This document shows, piece after piece, positions 46,386 through 56,973 of a stretch of DNA of 64,000 bases. The translations under genes were made by a program, and so were the position numbers. The notes beneath the pieces are model-generated. The model did not search any database and was not told where the DNA came from. It was given only the letters and a program-made list of their open reading frames with translations. Numbering within the stretch: position 1 is the stretch's first letter; each line of letters starts with the position of its first letter. The stretch covers positions 1-64,000 of the forward strand of contig NW_026252488.1 of NCBI RefSeq assembly GCF_025094135.1, read 5' to 3'. This stretch comes from Mucor mucedo. Lineage: Eukaryota > Mucoromycota > Mucoromycetes > Mucorales > Mucoraceae.

Positions 46386-48121
46386 TTATTTCTTGGTATC
46401 ATTCACTGTAAGAGATTCAACCTTGGCTTCTGTGGAAACAACAGGCTCAACCTTCTTGGCAGCAACAGCAGGCTCAACCTTCTTTTCAACGACAGGTTCA
46501 GCCTTCTTTACAGCAACAGGTTCCACCTTCTTCTCAACGACAGGCTCCACCTTCTTTTCAACAACAGGTTCTACCTTCTTCTCAACGACAGGCTCCACCT
46601 TCTTTTCAACAACAGGCTCTACTTTTTTGGCAGCAACAACGGGTTCCACCTTCTTCTCCACGACAGGCTCCACCTTCTTCTCAACGACAGGTTCCACCTT
46701 CTTTTCAGCGACAGCAGGTTTGGGGATAGCAGCAACAGGCTCAGCCTTCTTTTCAGCAACGATAGGCTTGGGAGTAGCAGCAACGGGTTCGACCTTCTTT
46801 TCAATGGCAGCAGCAGGCTTGGGGGTAGTAGCAACAGGCTCGACCTTCTTGGCAACGGCTGCAGGGGCATCAACATGTTCGACCTTCTTTTCAGCAGCAA
46901 CAGGTTCCTCCTTCTTAGCAGGAGCTTCCTTTTTAACCTCAACAACCTTTGTATCCTTCTTAACATTATCAACCTTTGCTTCCTTCTTAACATCATCAAC
47001 CTTTGCTTCCTTCTTAACATCATCAACCTTTGCTTCCTTCTTCACCTCAGTAACCTTTGGCTCTTCCTTTACTTCACGGGTAGCAGGCTTTGTGTCTGCT
47101 TTTTTAGCTTGGGCAAGCTTTGTATCCTCTTGTTTTAATTCGTCAACAGGGAGACTCTTTTGTTCAGAAAGAGCAATCTTCAAGTAGATGGCACGGCCTT
47201 CCAAAATAACGTCCTTGACAGACTCCAAAGCCTTAACTTGATCATCTTCGTTGACAAACTCAACAAAACCATAACCCTTGGATCTACCATTCTTCATACG
47301 AGCAACGTGGGCGGAGACCAACTTGTATGCGCTAAAGATTTCGTTCAAGTCCTCATCAGTAGTAGCATAAGGCAAGTTAGCAACGAAAAGGGTGGTCTTT
47401 GAAGGTTCAGTGATACGAGCAGCCTTCTCGGTTTTCTTGTTTTGACGTTTCTTGTTCTTCTTGTTACGCTTACGACGTGCAGCTGTAGTTTCACCATCAC
47501 TTTCAGAAGTAGTAGAAGGGGTAATAACTTCTCTGGTCTTCTTGCTCTTTTTAACGGGCACTTCCTTCTTCACCTCAACAGTAGCATCATCGCTATCGTT
47601 CTAAAAATAAATATTAAGACCCCACCCATTATTATTATTTTTTGGTGGTGGTACTACTTACATTGGACTTGCTCTTTGCGGCACGCTTTGATTTACGTGT
47701 TTTACGCACTTCACCTTCAGCCTTTGGACGAGCTACTTCAACGTTGATCTCACGACCATCCAATGATTGCTTGTTTAAATCTTGAGAAGCCTTTTGGGCC
47801 TCTTTTTCAGTTTCAAATTTAATGAAACCATAACCAAGGGACCGTGTTCCTCTGGTGATAATTGTGGTCTCTAAACTATAGGCACCTGTTAATAAAGCGA
47901 AGTTGGAATATGTAGCTTGTTTACTTACACTTTACCGGAACCTTCTGCAAAGGCAGTCAAGGTGTCCTTTGAAGTCTTAAAAGACAAGTTGCCTACAAAG
48001 ACCTGCAGGTAATAAGAAAAAGAGATGATGAGTATTTTCCAAATGAGTTTCTAAAGTTCCTGCTTACCTTATGTTCTAAAGGCTTTTCAGTAAGGACGGT
48101 AGCAGTAATAGCAGTGGACAT
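46386..48121 (-). CDS. Two-RRM RNA-binding protein with Lys-Val-Glu-Pro repeat tail
   Basis: Exons 48121-48068, 48002-47936, 47885-47662 and 47600-46386 give 519 residues. RRM1 (about 19-95) has KVFVGNLSF and LGYGFIKF; RRM2 (about 186-262) has TLFVANLPY and KGYGFVEF. Between them is a basic, Ser/acidic linker with RRKRNKKNKKRQNKK. The tail of about 240 residues is Lys/Glu/Val/Ala/Pro repeats: KKEAKVDDV units, then many KKVEPVVE or KKVEPVAA units. RRM1 starts in exon 2; the GTAAAG donor at 47935 is required for frame. Such domain order resembles nucleolin-like or Nop-type proteins, so a nucleolar RNA role is possible. The repeats are nearly identical in DNA and create long open frames on the other strand. 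Confidence 0.88.
46410..47060. repeat. Coding tandem repeats (24-nt-type units)
   Basis: The tail of the RRM gene consists of units of about 24-48 nt encoding KKVEPVVE-like octapeptides, then KVDDVKKEA units. Unit-to-unit identity is high, so copy number probably varies between strains. Confidence 0.8.
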
Positions 48122-50155
48122 GTTTATATATATATTTTATCTAAAAAATAGAGAAAAAAGGGGAAAAACAAAAGACATGAAAAAATAGCACGGGTTATAT
48201 ACAAATATAACCGCAGCTTTTTTTTTTATGCTTTTGCATTTTGGACCAATAGTATCAAATGTCAAATAGTTAAAAATTGCCACATGACGTGTTTACAAAA
48301 AAGTTGTGACATGATATTTTATTGTAAAAAAATAAAAAGAACGTGGTTTTGAACTTCAGCTTCCATGTTGCATGGCCTGAACACGTTTCTTTTGTAATAG
48401 TTCCTCTGTGCACACATTCTTTCCACGTAATTTTCTCGAATGACTGCAATCCCATGCTTTGATGCATTTTGGGTAGCCGTATTGCCTTCTTTTTAAAGTC
48501 CAGACAAATATTTCTTTTCGGACCAATAGAAATTCATTTTCTCAATGATGACACACGTTATTGATGAACGGCACACCTTTTTTTTTACAAGATGCTCGAT
48601 TTAAGGGGGTGGTCTATGTTTATTTATTTATTTTTTTGTTTTAATAAGGGTTTATGAAAACTTTGTTTTTTTGATACCTGTCACGTCATTTCTTTCAATC
48701 TAAAATTGTTTCCCTTTATACCTTTTTTACCCATCAAATCACGATTTGTACGTTTCTGCATTTCAAATATCGGTTCCGAAATATTCATTGAAAGTAGATG
48801 CCCTGTTCCCCAGATATACAGAAGCTGGGCATTCTTTCATAAACCTTAGTTTTAAAGAGCGGCATAATAAAATTGGCCCAAACAGCTAATTGATTGGTAA
48901 GCACATCCTTGTCCATGTTGCTTACCCGCCACACACGTTAATTTTCCTAGTACATAGTAAGCCGTTGGTTTTACTATACACTCGCGTAGAGTAATCCGAG
49001 TTTTTTTAACCAGATGAAATTTGTCGGGAGATAATATTTTATTATTACCATTTCCAAAATAGTAAATTTAGAGATGAATAGTCGGTATGTTCGTTCCGTT
49101 CTTGGCAATCTTGCTACTGTTCTTGCTTTTTACAACAATAGGCTCATCTCTCTTGGGCATTTGGATCATATTGGAAGATGAATAACTGACGCAAAGATGA
49201 CCAACATGTTTATTACTGGCGGAATTAAGTGATTGAAGCGAGCATATGGCAAAGATAACAAAAACTTCCACCAAGGGAGGACTGCTTCCGTCTGGGTAGG
49301 ATGACGAAAGAACACCTTAAGTAGCTTTGGAGGAAACTGCATTATTTCCTCTACAATGAGTAATGAACGTTCCCGAAATTGGGACGACGGTTAGTAAATG
49401 CTTTTAAAAAGGCTGGATAGGAAAGATTGCTTGTAATTGTTCCTGTGACCATACACACAATGGAGCCTGACAGGGATAGTTATCATTTGTTGTGATTAAG
49501 TTCTCCAAGATATGATGATATAAATATTTCTTGTTTCATTAACATCTCTTTGCCATAAGGTATCACAAGGGTGATTTCAGCACTTTAATACATGGATTAA
49601 AGGAGCAAAATCAATCTGAATGTTTACACTATTATCATTGAAGCAATTAATCCGAATAATAAACTTTCGTTGACGTTTACATTGGAAATGACTTTAAAAT
49701 TCTTAGGTATGTACTGCAATATATGACAAATACCTTCTTTTGTTTCTTTGTTCTTCACCTTTACGTTTACCCCATTATAAGGGATTATCCCTTAATAAAA
49801 TGATTACTTCTCTAAACTAATACTTATCGTCATTGTCCTTTTTTTTTGTGAAATAAACCTTCAACTGTCATCTTAGTAATGAAAAATTTGTCTATTTTTT
49901 TAAACGTCTTTCGCATGATCTAAGAAAACATGTTCAAAGGATACACTCATCTATTTTTTTGTCTCAGTACTGAATAATTGAGTTTATAACAACAGGCTTA
50001 GAATACATAACAACAATATTGTAAACATGTATAGCAAAACACTGTATTAATTTACTGTGGTATTTTTCGGCTGTTGGGTCCGTAAGCTCTATGCAACTTT
50101 ATTATTATTTTTTGAAGTATATGCCGTAGCAAAAAACAAAAAACAGTTTGTTCGT
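48122..50155. other. Intergenic, no gene seen
   Basis: The 2-kb AT-rich interval upstream of the RRM gene holds only short frames (for example 49068-49274, minus, with some coding texture but no domain). Confidence 0.45.
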
Positions 50156-50388
50156 CTACCATTTCTTCTTCAACTACTTGTAAAGTGATTAGTACATGTT
50201 TGAAATGAAACGAGCAATGTACTTACAACTTGTTGAACACAGGATTTGAAGGCCGCAAATTCTTTTTGACACATGTCTTTTTGAACATCCTTATAGCTTG
50301 AAGCAATACATTGACCATAGGCGGTTGCTTGAGCAGGACATGATGCGACACCTTTTGCCAAAACAGCGATTCCCTTTGATTGCTTCAT
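50156..50388 (-). CDS. Twin CX9C protein, NDUFAF8-like complex I assembly factor
   Basis: Exons 50388-50227 and 50173-50156 encode 59 residues. Two CX9C pairs are present: CPAQATAYGQC and CQKEFAAFKSC, forming the helical hairpin of CHCH proteins of the mitochondrial intermembrane space or matrix. The length, the leading AVLAKGVASCPAQ and the trailing CVQQVLKKKW match the small NDUFAF8 (C17orf89) group, which acts with NDUFAF5 in complex I assembly. The last exon has only six codons including the stop; its GTAAGT donor and in-phase acceptor support it. The frame could extend upstream to 50475, but the ATG at 50388 is the natural start. Confidence 0.75.
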
Positions 50389-52932
50389 TTGTGTTATATA
50401 AGAAAAAAAAAGCCTCCCCCAGGATTTGCCCGAGTGAATTACATTGTCAGACAAGGTGGACGAATCAGAATCCATTTTCAGATCTTAGCTTCTAGACATG
50501 ATATAATGATGTTCATTGTCGATAGTCTCTTTAAGTCTCCTAGTAAAGAACAAACGAAAAAAAAAAATTAAACCTCCTAGTTGGCACATTGTCTGTCTCG
50601 ATAAATAGTTGTTGCTGGCAGTTCGTTCCCTGTCCATATCTGCGAGATTATGATCCGCCCTCAGTTTTTAATGTCCAAGATTTCTTTCATGACGGCAAAT
50701 AGCATATAAACTTTCAAAACCGTAAATATTGAGACATGCAGCACCGTCAAATATAATTTTATTAAGGATACCAAGAAATACCGAATAAAAAGCGGTCCGT
50801 AGCGTATATACGTATGGATAAAGCATATTAAGTGTCGAGTTTGAGTAATTGATATACACAGCATCGTCAAATTGGATTTAAACAAGATTACAATAAAATT
50901 ATCTGAAGAGTTGCTAAAGAGATTAATATCAACGGCTATTGACTAACATATGATTTAGCAGGCTGGATGTATCGGCCTGAAGCACCGATACAAAACGGGT
51001 CGCTACAAGCAATGTATAGAAATGGCATATTATAAGTGTCGAGCTAATAATCCGAATACACAGTATCGTTTGCACTTAAATAAGGGTACATAGAGATTGC
51101 TATCTTGTCTAATAGCCTTAATCACGAGTCATGATATAAAGAGTGTTTTTTGTTGTCGCACAGAATTCAAAAGAACGTAACCTAAGTAACTACATTTTCA
51201 ATGTGAGAATATCAAAAGAAAATGAATCTTTTCTCAAATTTAGATCAAATTCTAGTATGAATGATAAAATAAACGTTATCTTGGGGGAGAAGACGAAATA
51301 TGCTATCAATTACAACGTCAAAAGATAAGATTAAGCGTGTCATGTAACTTGTGGTATGTCACAGCCGCGCAACAGAGTGATAAAAAGATATAACTGAATG
51401 AATAAATTTTCAAAATTGTACACTGCGTTATAATATCTAAAAAGAAACTTTCTGAATTTCCCTTTCTCTTAATATAAAAGTTTTTGCAGCTACGTTTTAA
51501 TGAAGAGCTTTATGGTAACATAATGCTACTTAATAAAGCAAATGGAGATAACAAGACTAAATTTTTATATATCTACATATGTGACTAAAAAAATCGTTCG
51601 TCAAGATATGATCAATTGTTTATTTGATCGCCTTTAATTTAACAAATAGAGCTCCAGACTGTTCATCCAAACAGGGGCTTGTTTACGCCGCAATGCATTT
51701 GTTGATTATGTAGTTATTTATTCACCCTTTATTTAAAATTAAATGTTAAGAGCATAATTGCTACTTCAGCTGGTAGTCTTAAACATCTATAATGCATCCT
51801 TTAAACTGTTCAGGTAAGGGCAAGTCTGCCTTAATTTCAAATAGTTTGCAAGTAACAACAGAGAGCTCTATAAAAATATTATATTTTAGCATTTGTATAT
51901 TCCCTCCAGTTTTGATATACTATTGATGACCCAAATTAAAAGATGGTTCTATGATTTTCTTCTAAAATATTTAATATATTTAAGCTTTCTTTATAAGCTG
52001 TAGCATGATATTTGAATCTGTAAAATTCGTGTTATGTCTAGGGTAATTCTCTCGTGACATTCAACTAGATACAAGTCTTCTTATATAAATGTATAAAAGA
52101 TGGCTACGACTAGAATAAAAGATTTAAAAATTCATGTACTGATATCGGGGTAAGAATTAAGTTGTTTTAATCCATGCGCGTGCGATAGATACGAGAGAAA
52201 CGTATGAATACATCAAATAGAAAAAGCCATTTCCGGGATTTCTTGCTAAATTAAAAAGATGTTGCCAATGTATGAATGACAAAGATTGTAACGATGATTA
52301 TTTTGTGATCACATTGCATCCATATAAAATTTATTCGGGTATCTATCTATATTTTGAAAAAATAAAATAGAAAAATACCTATTGCTGTCTCTATTCAATG
52401 AGTGCGCTCTTTTTCTAAATCTGAGTATAATAGTGATAATAATACATGGAACAGGAGTGCTTTTGGATATGATATGTGATGATAAATATTACATAGGATC
52501 CGCAAAAACAAGTTTATATCCTGCTTGCATATTCAGGAAAACTTATTCTTCCTGATGAAGACTATCTTCCATCATAGAACATTTACTAAACGCATTTCAA
52601 TATTCATCAAAGAGGCATCAGACCTATTTTGTGCAAAGTGTTTATCTAATAAAGAAATATTTGTATGCATTGTCAATGCTAGACGCTATCAATATTTATC
52701 ATTTGTATACAGCTTACAATGTACTGCGATTTTTCTCAAAATGGTTTAGTCTACATAGATGATAACGATAATGATAGTAGCTATCACGATTGATTTTTCT
52801 GACCATTAAAGATAGATGACCCTGTTCAATAGGAGGATTAGAACATCAAGTGTTCTTTAGAAATGAGTTATTATTAAATAAGTAGTCTCTGTTGCGATAC
52901 GGCTTGTTGTAACACAGACCCGGGAATGAGTT

Positions 52933-52962
52933 GAATGATACATACTTTTTGGTGTATCATTC
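52933..52962. repeat. Perfect 10-bp inverted repeat
   Basis: Arms GAATGATACA and TGTATCATTC flank a 10-nt loop (TACTTTTTGG). No nearby gene end explains it. Confidence 0.8.
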
Positions 52963-53651
52963 GTTACGAATTATGTAGCATGATCAATATGAAAGAAGAT
53001 GACGAAAATGTACGGTTGTGATAGTATGATTTTTTTTAAGAATGACAAGAAAGATAATGACACGGATCTTTTCTTTATTATTTTTATATCGGCATTCGCT
53101 TTTATAGGATATATTGTATGTATAAATTATGTTTTGAATAGGACTTGAGGCGTATAACCGCCAAAGTACATGTAAATTTACTTGTGGTAGATCTTTTTTA
53201 TCATGAAACTCTTTCTCATGGATGATTATATAAAAAGTGATGATAAGAACATCGATAAGATTACCTGCTTTAGTGGTTACACACATTGTAAAAGAAAAAA
53301 ATTATAATAAACTACAAAACTAGAGTTTCAACTCGCTTTGCTGAGACCTCAATGTGCATCAACCAGGAATAGAGCTAGTACGTTTATGATCAAACCAGAA
53401 GATCCTATTTTTTTTTTAAAAAACAAGACGAAAAGCTTATCCGTAAATAATACGAAGAGAGGATGAAAATCCAGGGCTGTTACAAGATTGGCCCAAATCA
53501 AATAAAAGATAGGGAAATAATAGACAGGACAAAATGATAAGTGAAATTTCTTGCCAATTTTGGTTATTTACTTTATATCGTTTTTATATATCAGTTTTTA
53601 CACATGACCCCTTGTGTTTGACCCCTCCTTTTTTTTTTTTGTAAAAAAACA

Positions 53652-53658
53652 TATAAAA
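53652..53658 (+). promoter_or_regulatory. TATA box of the glutamine synthetase gene
   Basis: TATAAAA lies 59 bp upstream of the ATG, after a C/T-rich tract (53615-53640). Position and match fit a strong, highly expressed promoter. Confidence 0.6.
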
Positions 53659-53710
53659 GAACAGCACCAGAACACATCAATGTCGTAAACCTCTTTTCCA
53701 ATAACAAAAA

Positions 53711-54781
53711 ATGGCTATTGTCTCTAACCCCAACATCCTCGCTAAATACCTTGCCCTTGGCCAACACGATAAGGTCCAAGTTGAATACATCTGGATCGAC
53801 GCCAAAAATGGTTTAAGATCCAAGACACGTACTCTTGACTTTGTTCCTAAATCACCCAAGGAATTACCGGAATGGAATTATGATGGCTCTTCTACTGGTC
53901 AAGCTGAAGGCCATGATTCTGATGTACTTATCCAACCTGTTGCTATCTTTGCTGATCCTTTCCGCGGTGGTAACAACAAGCTCGTTCTTTGTGAGACTTA
54001 TAATAATGATGGTACTCCTCATTCCACCAATTATCGTTATGCCTGTGAAAAGACAATGGCAGCTCATGCTGATTCTAAGCCTTGGTTTGGTATTGAACAA
54101 GAATACATGTTATTTGACCCTGAGACCTCTAAGCCTTATGGTTGGCCTATGCATGGTTTCCCTGAAGCTCAGGGTAAGTACTATTGTGGTGTAGGTGCTG
54201 GTAAGATTTTCGGACGTGATATTGTTGAAGCTCATTACCGTGCTTGTTTGTTTGCTGGTGTTGAGATTTCTGGTGTCAACGCTGAAGTTGCGCCTGGTCA
54301 ATTTGAATTCCAGGTGGGTCCTTGTCTTGGTATTGAGATGGGTGACCATCTTTGGATTGCTCGTTATATTCTTGAACGTGTTGCTGAAGATTTTGGTATC
54401 ATTGTTTCTATCCATCCCAAGCCTATCAAGGGCGACTGGAATGGTGCAGGTTGTCACACCAACTTCTCCACCGAAGAGATGCGCCAAGAAGGTGGTATTG
54501 CCGCTATTGAGCGTTCTATTAAGAAGTTGAGCCTTCGTCATTCTGAACACATTGCTGTTTATGGTGAAGATAACGATCAACGTTTGACAGGAAGACATGA
54601 AACTGGTCACATCAATGATTTCAGTTACGGCGTTGCTAATCGTGGTGCCTCTATTCGTATTCCTCGTCATGTCGGTATCGAAGGAAAGGGTTACTATGAA
54701 GATCGTCGTCCTGCTTCTAACATTGATCCTTACAGAGTTACCAACATTATTGTTGAGTCTACTTTCATGCCCGATGCTTAA
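53711..54781 (+). CDS. GLN1: Glutamine synthetase (eukaryotic type II)
   Basis: An intronless frame of 356 codons, the standard length of fungal GS. The signatures are intact: WNYDGSSTGQAEGHDSDV, KPWFGIEQEYMLFD, GDWNGAGCHTNFST, NDFSYGVANRGASIRIP and a carboxyl end TFMPDA. It catalyses ATP-dependent formation of glutamine from glutamate and ammonium in the cytosol, as a decamer. Codon use is the most biased in the window (many GCT, GGT, ATT), consistent with high expression. Preceded by a TATA box and an A-rich leader (ATAACAAAAA). No defect is visible. Confidence 0.98.
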   Translation: MAIVSNPNILAKYLALGQHDKVQVEYIWIDAKNGLRSKTRTLDFVPKSPKELPEWNYDGSSTGQAEGHDSDVLIQPVAIFADPFRGGNNKLVLCETYNNDGTPHSTNYRYACEKTMAAHADSKPWFGIEQEYMLFDPETSKPYGWPMHGFPEAQGKYYCGVGAGKIFGRDIVEAHYRACLFAGVEISGVNAEVAPGQFEFQVGPCLGIEMGDHLWIARYILERVAEDFGIIVSIHPKPIKGDWNGAGCHTNFSTEEMRQEGGIAAIERSIKKLSLRHSEHIAVYGEDNDQRLTGRHETGHINDFSYGVANRGASIRIPRHVGIEGKGYYEDRRPASNIDPYRVTNIIVESTFMPDA

Positions 54782-55065
54782 ATTGGTATAATTTTACTTT
54801 ACCTCCCTTTTAACCTTAATATTGTATATGCCACTCTTACGGATACACATTCCTATTGTCTTATAAAGACCTAAATACTATGTATACCATTTTCTCTACA
54901 TGTGAATTGTAAAAACCGAATAAATTTTTCTATTTATCCTCTTCTTGATAGTTTCTGCTAATGAACAGCAACATTGTTGAACGGTGGTTCAATTTGAGCG
55001 TTCTTGAAAAAGCAATTTTTTGTTATTTGTGTTTTATTCGTTTTTTTTTTTGTCTGCAACGCATA

Positions 55066-56894
55066 ATGAGTGAAGGGTTAGAAGAGAAAGGCGGGTAGTT
55101 ATTAGTGATACTCAATAAGTTTGTCATCAATAGATTAAGTCAGGAAGATTTTCGTAAATTAATGGCGACACCACGTCGACCTAATGAAGACGATTCACAC
55201 AATACGTTTAAAGCTCCAGCACCGTGAGTCTAATGTGTTTACGGCGAAAGATTAAAAGAGGCTAACCATGCTCATGTAGAAAGAGTTCAGGTGCGATTTT
55301 CGCTAAACCAGTTTCGATGCGAAAAAAAAAGTAAGAAAGTTAAAGGACATTCCCTTTGTTTCCACTCACGCTTTGTTGTTTTAGCTTCAAAAAGAATTTC
55401 AAAAAAGAGAGTGCCGACGATGAAGAGGAAGAAGAAGAGGAAAAGATCAATTATCGTGATCGAGCAGCCGAAAGACGTCAGCACACGAACGATCCTTCAG
55501 ACGATTCTCAACTTTCAACTGAAGAATTACTACAACGTACTCAAATGGAAGCAGGTCAAGAATTAGATGCCAAACAATTATACGAACAATCGAAATACTT
55601 AGGCGGTGATGTCAACCATACCCATCTCGTCAAAGGCTTAGACTTTGCTCTACTGAAAAAGATTCGAACCGATCTCAGCAACAAAAAAGAGGAAAAAGAA
55701 GAAGACGTAGAGGAAGATGTCATAACAGAAGAACCAATGGACGTAGATGCCCAGAACGATCAGGATCTCGACCAAGTACTAGAGAAATTTGAACGAGGTG
55801 AAGCAATGCTCGATGAAGAAGTTACTCCTGTTGAAGAGGATGCAGATAAACCCAAATTCTTTACCTTGATGGCTAAAAACATACACGATCAAATTATGCA
55901 ACAATGTTCAGATGAGCCAACAGCACGCGTAGAATTATTTGAGCCGGGTAGGATGGCTTTTGTATTTGAATTGGCCGACGAGGTAGGACATTACTCGGAT
56001 GCATTTGCTATTCCCACAGCCATCATTCGAAGTAAAGCTGATATAACCGCCAAATTATCAAAATCAGGCTGGTCAGAAGATACCCAAGCAGAGACGAAGC
56101 TTGTGATTGAAAAAATCTCTCACGTCATGCAAGCTGTCAGAAGAGGAGATCGACATCATGGTTCTGTAATCACACCTAAAACTACAAGAGAACTTACCAG
56201 TCAACCAATAGCCATGGTAGAAGATGGATTTATGGGTGATATTTTTGCTGATGCAGGTCGTGATTATGAATTAGACGAAACCACTACAGAGACAAATAGG
56301 ACAACTACCCCCAAGAACTATTTTCAAGGACTAGCAATAGATGAGGAGATGGCAGAAGTTGTCAATAATGATGAAGTAAATGCGTTATTATCACAAGTAA
56401 CAGGTAGATCAGGGGAAAAGGAGGAAAAAGAGGAGACTGAAGAAGGGACGAGCAAGCGTAGAAAATATGAGCAAGTAGAATTAGACGCTGATGCAGCTGA
56501 CATTGATATGTTTGGACTTAGTTCATCTGCACTTCCGACCTCTTTTGAAGAACATAAATCCACCGCCTATCAATCTGGCGATGATGATAACGATGATGAT
56601 GTGGATGAGACGGAGACAAAGGCCTCTACACAATTTGTTGATCAAGGTACAAATCGTAATAAGAAGGCTCAGTTAACACGATGGGACTTTGATACTGAGG
56701 AGGAGTGGCAAAAATACAAGAGTACAATTGAGATTCATCCCAAGAGCGCTTTCCAATTTGGTGTTAAATTAGGCGATGGTCGTAAAAGGAACAGGGAAAG
56801 AAAGGGCATGAATGATAAACAGCGTTTAGATCGTGATTATCAACAAGTGAAGAGTATTATGTCAAAAAAGTATGGAAAATCGCTTGATAATTAA
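55066..56894 (+). CDS. RED/IK spliceosome-associated protein
   Basis: Exons 55066-55094, 55134-55223, 55280-55330 and 55385-56894 encode 559 residues. The RED N-terminal core is clear: LSQEDFRKLMATPRRP, INYRDRAAERRQ, QLYEQSKYLGGDVNHTHLVK, GLDFALLKKIR. The C-terminal RED domain reads AQLTRWDFDTEEEWQKYKST and FQFGVKLGDGRKRNRERK. Between them is a long acidic region; the RED/RD dipeptide repeats of animal proteins are absent. RED (IK/Smu2-like) joins the spliceosomal B complex with Smu1. The three short first introns were needed to reach the conserved start; the first exon (MSEGLEEKGG) is the least certain. It is convergent with the DYRK gene, 79 bp apart. Confidence 0.9.
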
Positions 56895-56973
56895 TAAAAA
56901 AATGTCGTATTTACATGTGGGATAAAAAAAAAAGAAAAAAAAAACCAGTCTGTTGTTGTGTGGGGGGAATATA

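Larger units (their letters stand above)
50389..53710. other. 3.3-kb AT-rich desert upstream of glutamine synthetase
   Basis: No intact gene was seen. Frames at 51143-51328, 52525-52749 (plus) and 52984-53286 (minus) lack domains. There are degenerate similar segments at about 50730-51090, a 10-bp hairpin at 52933-52962, and the TATA element before 53711. Confidence 0.45.

Noticed and set aside
46347..47187. Two long plus-strand ORFs (263-264 codons) rich in Leu/Asn/Arg or Ser/Thr/Phe
   Set aside because: They are the reverse and frame-shifted reading of the KKVEPVVE repeats of the minus-strand RRM gene, which has domains, introns and a start.
51791..51925. Short frame containing CSGKGKSA, reminiscent of a P-loop
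   Set aside because: Spacing does not fit GxxxxGK[ST] in a structured context and the frame is very short; likely chance.
52984..53286. 100-codon minus-strand frame beginning MCVTTKAG
   Set aside because: A donor follows the first eight codons, but no phase-correct second exon was found; left as non-coding.
54110..54670. 186-codon ORF antisense to glutamine synthetase
   Set aside because: Shadow of a highly codon-biased gene; no domain, and the sense frame is certain.
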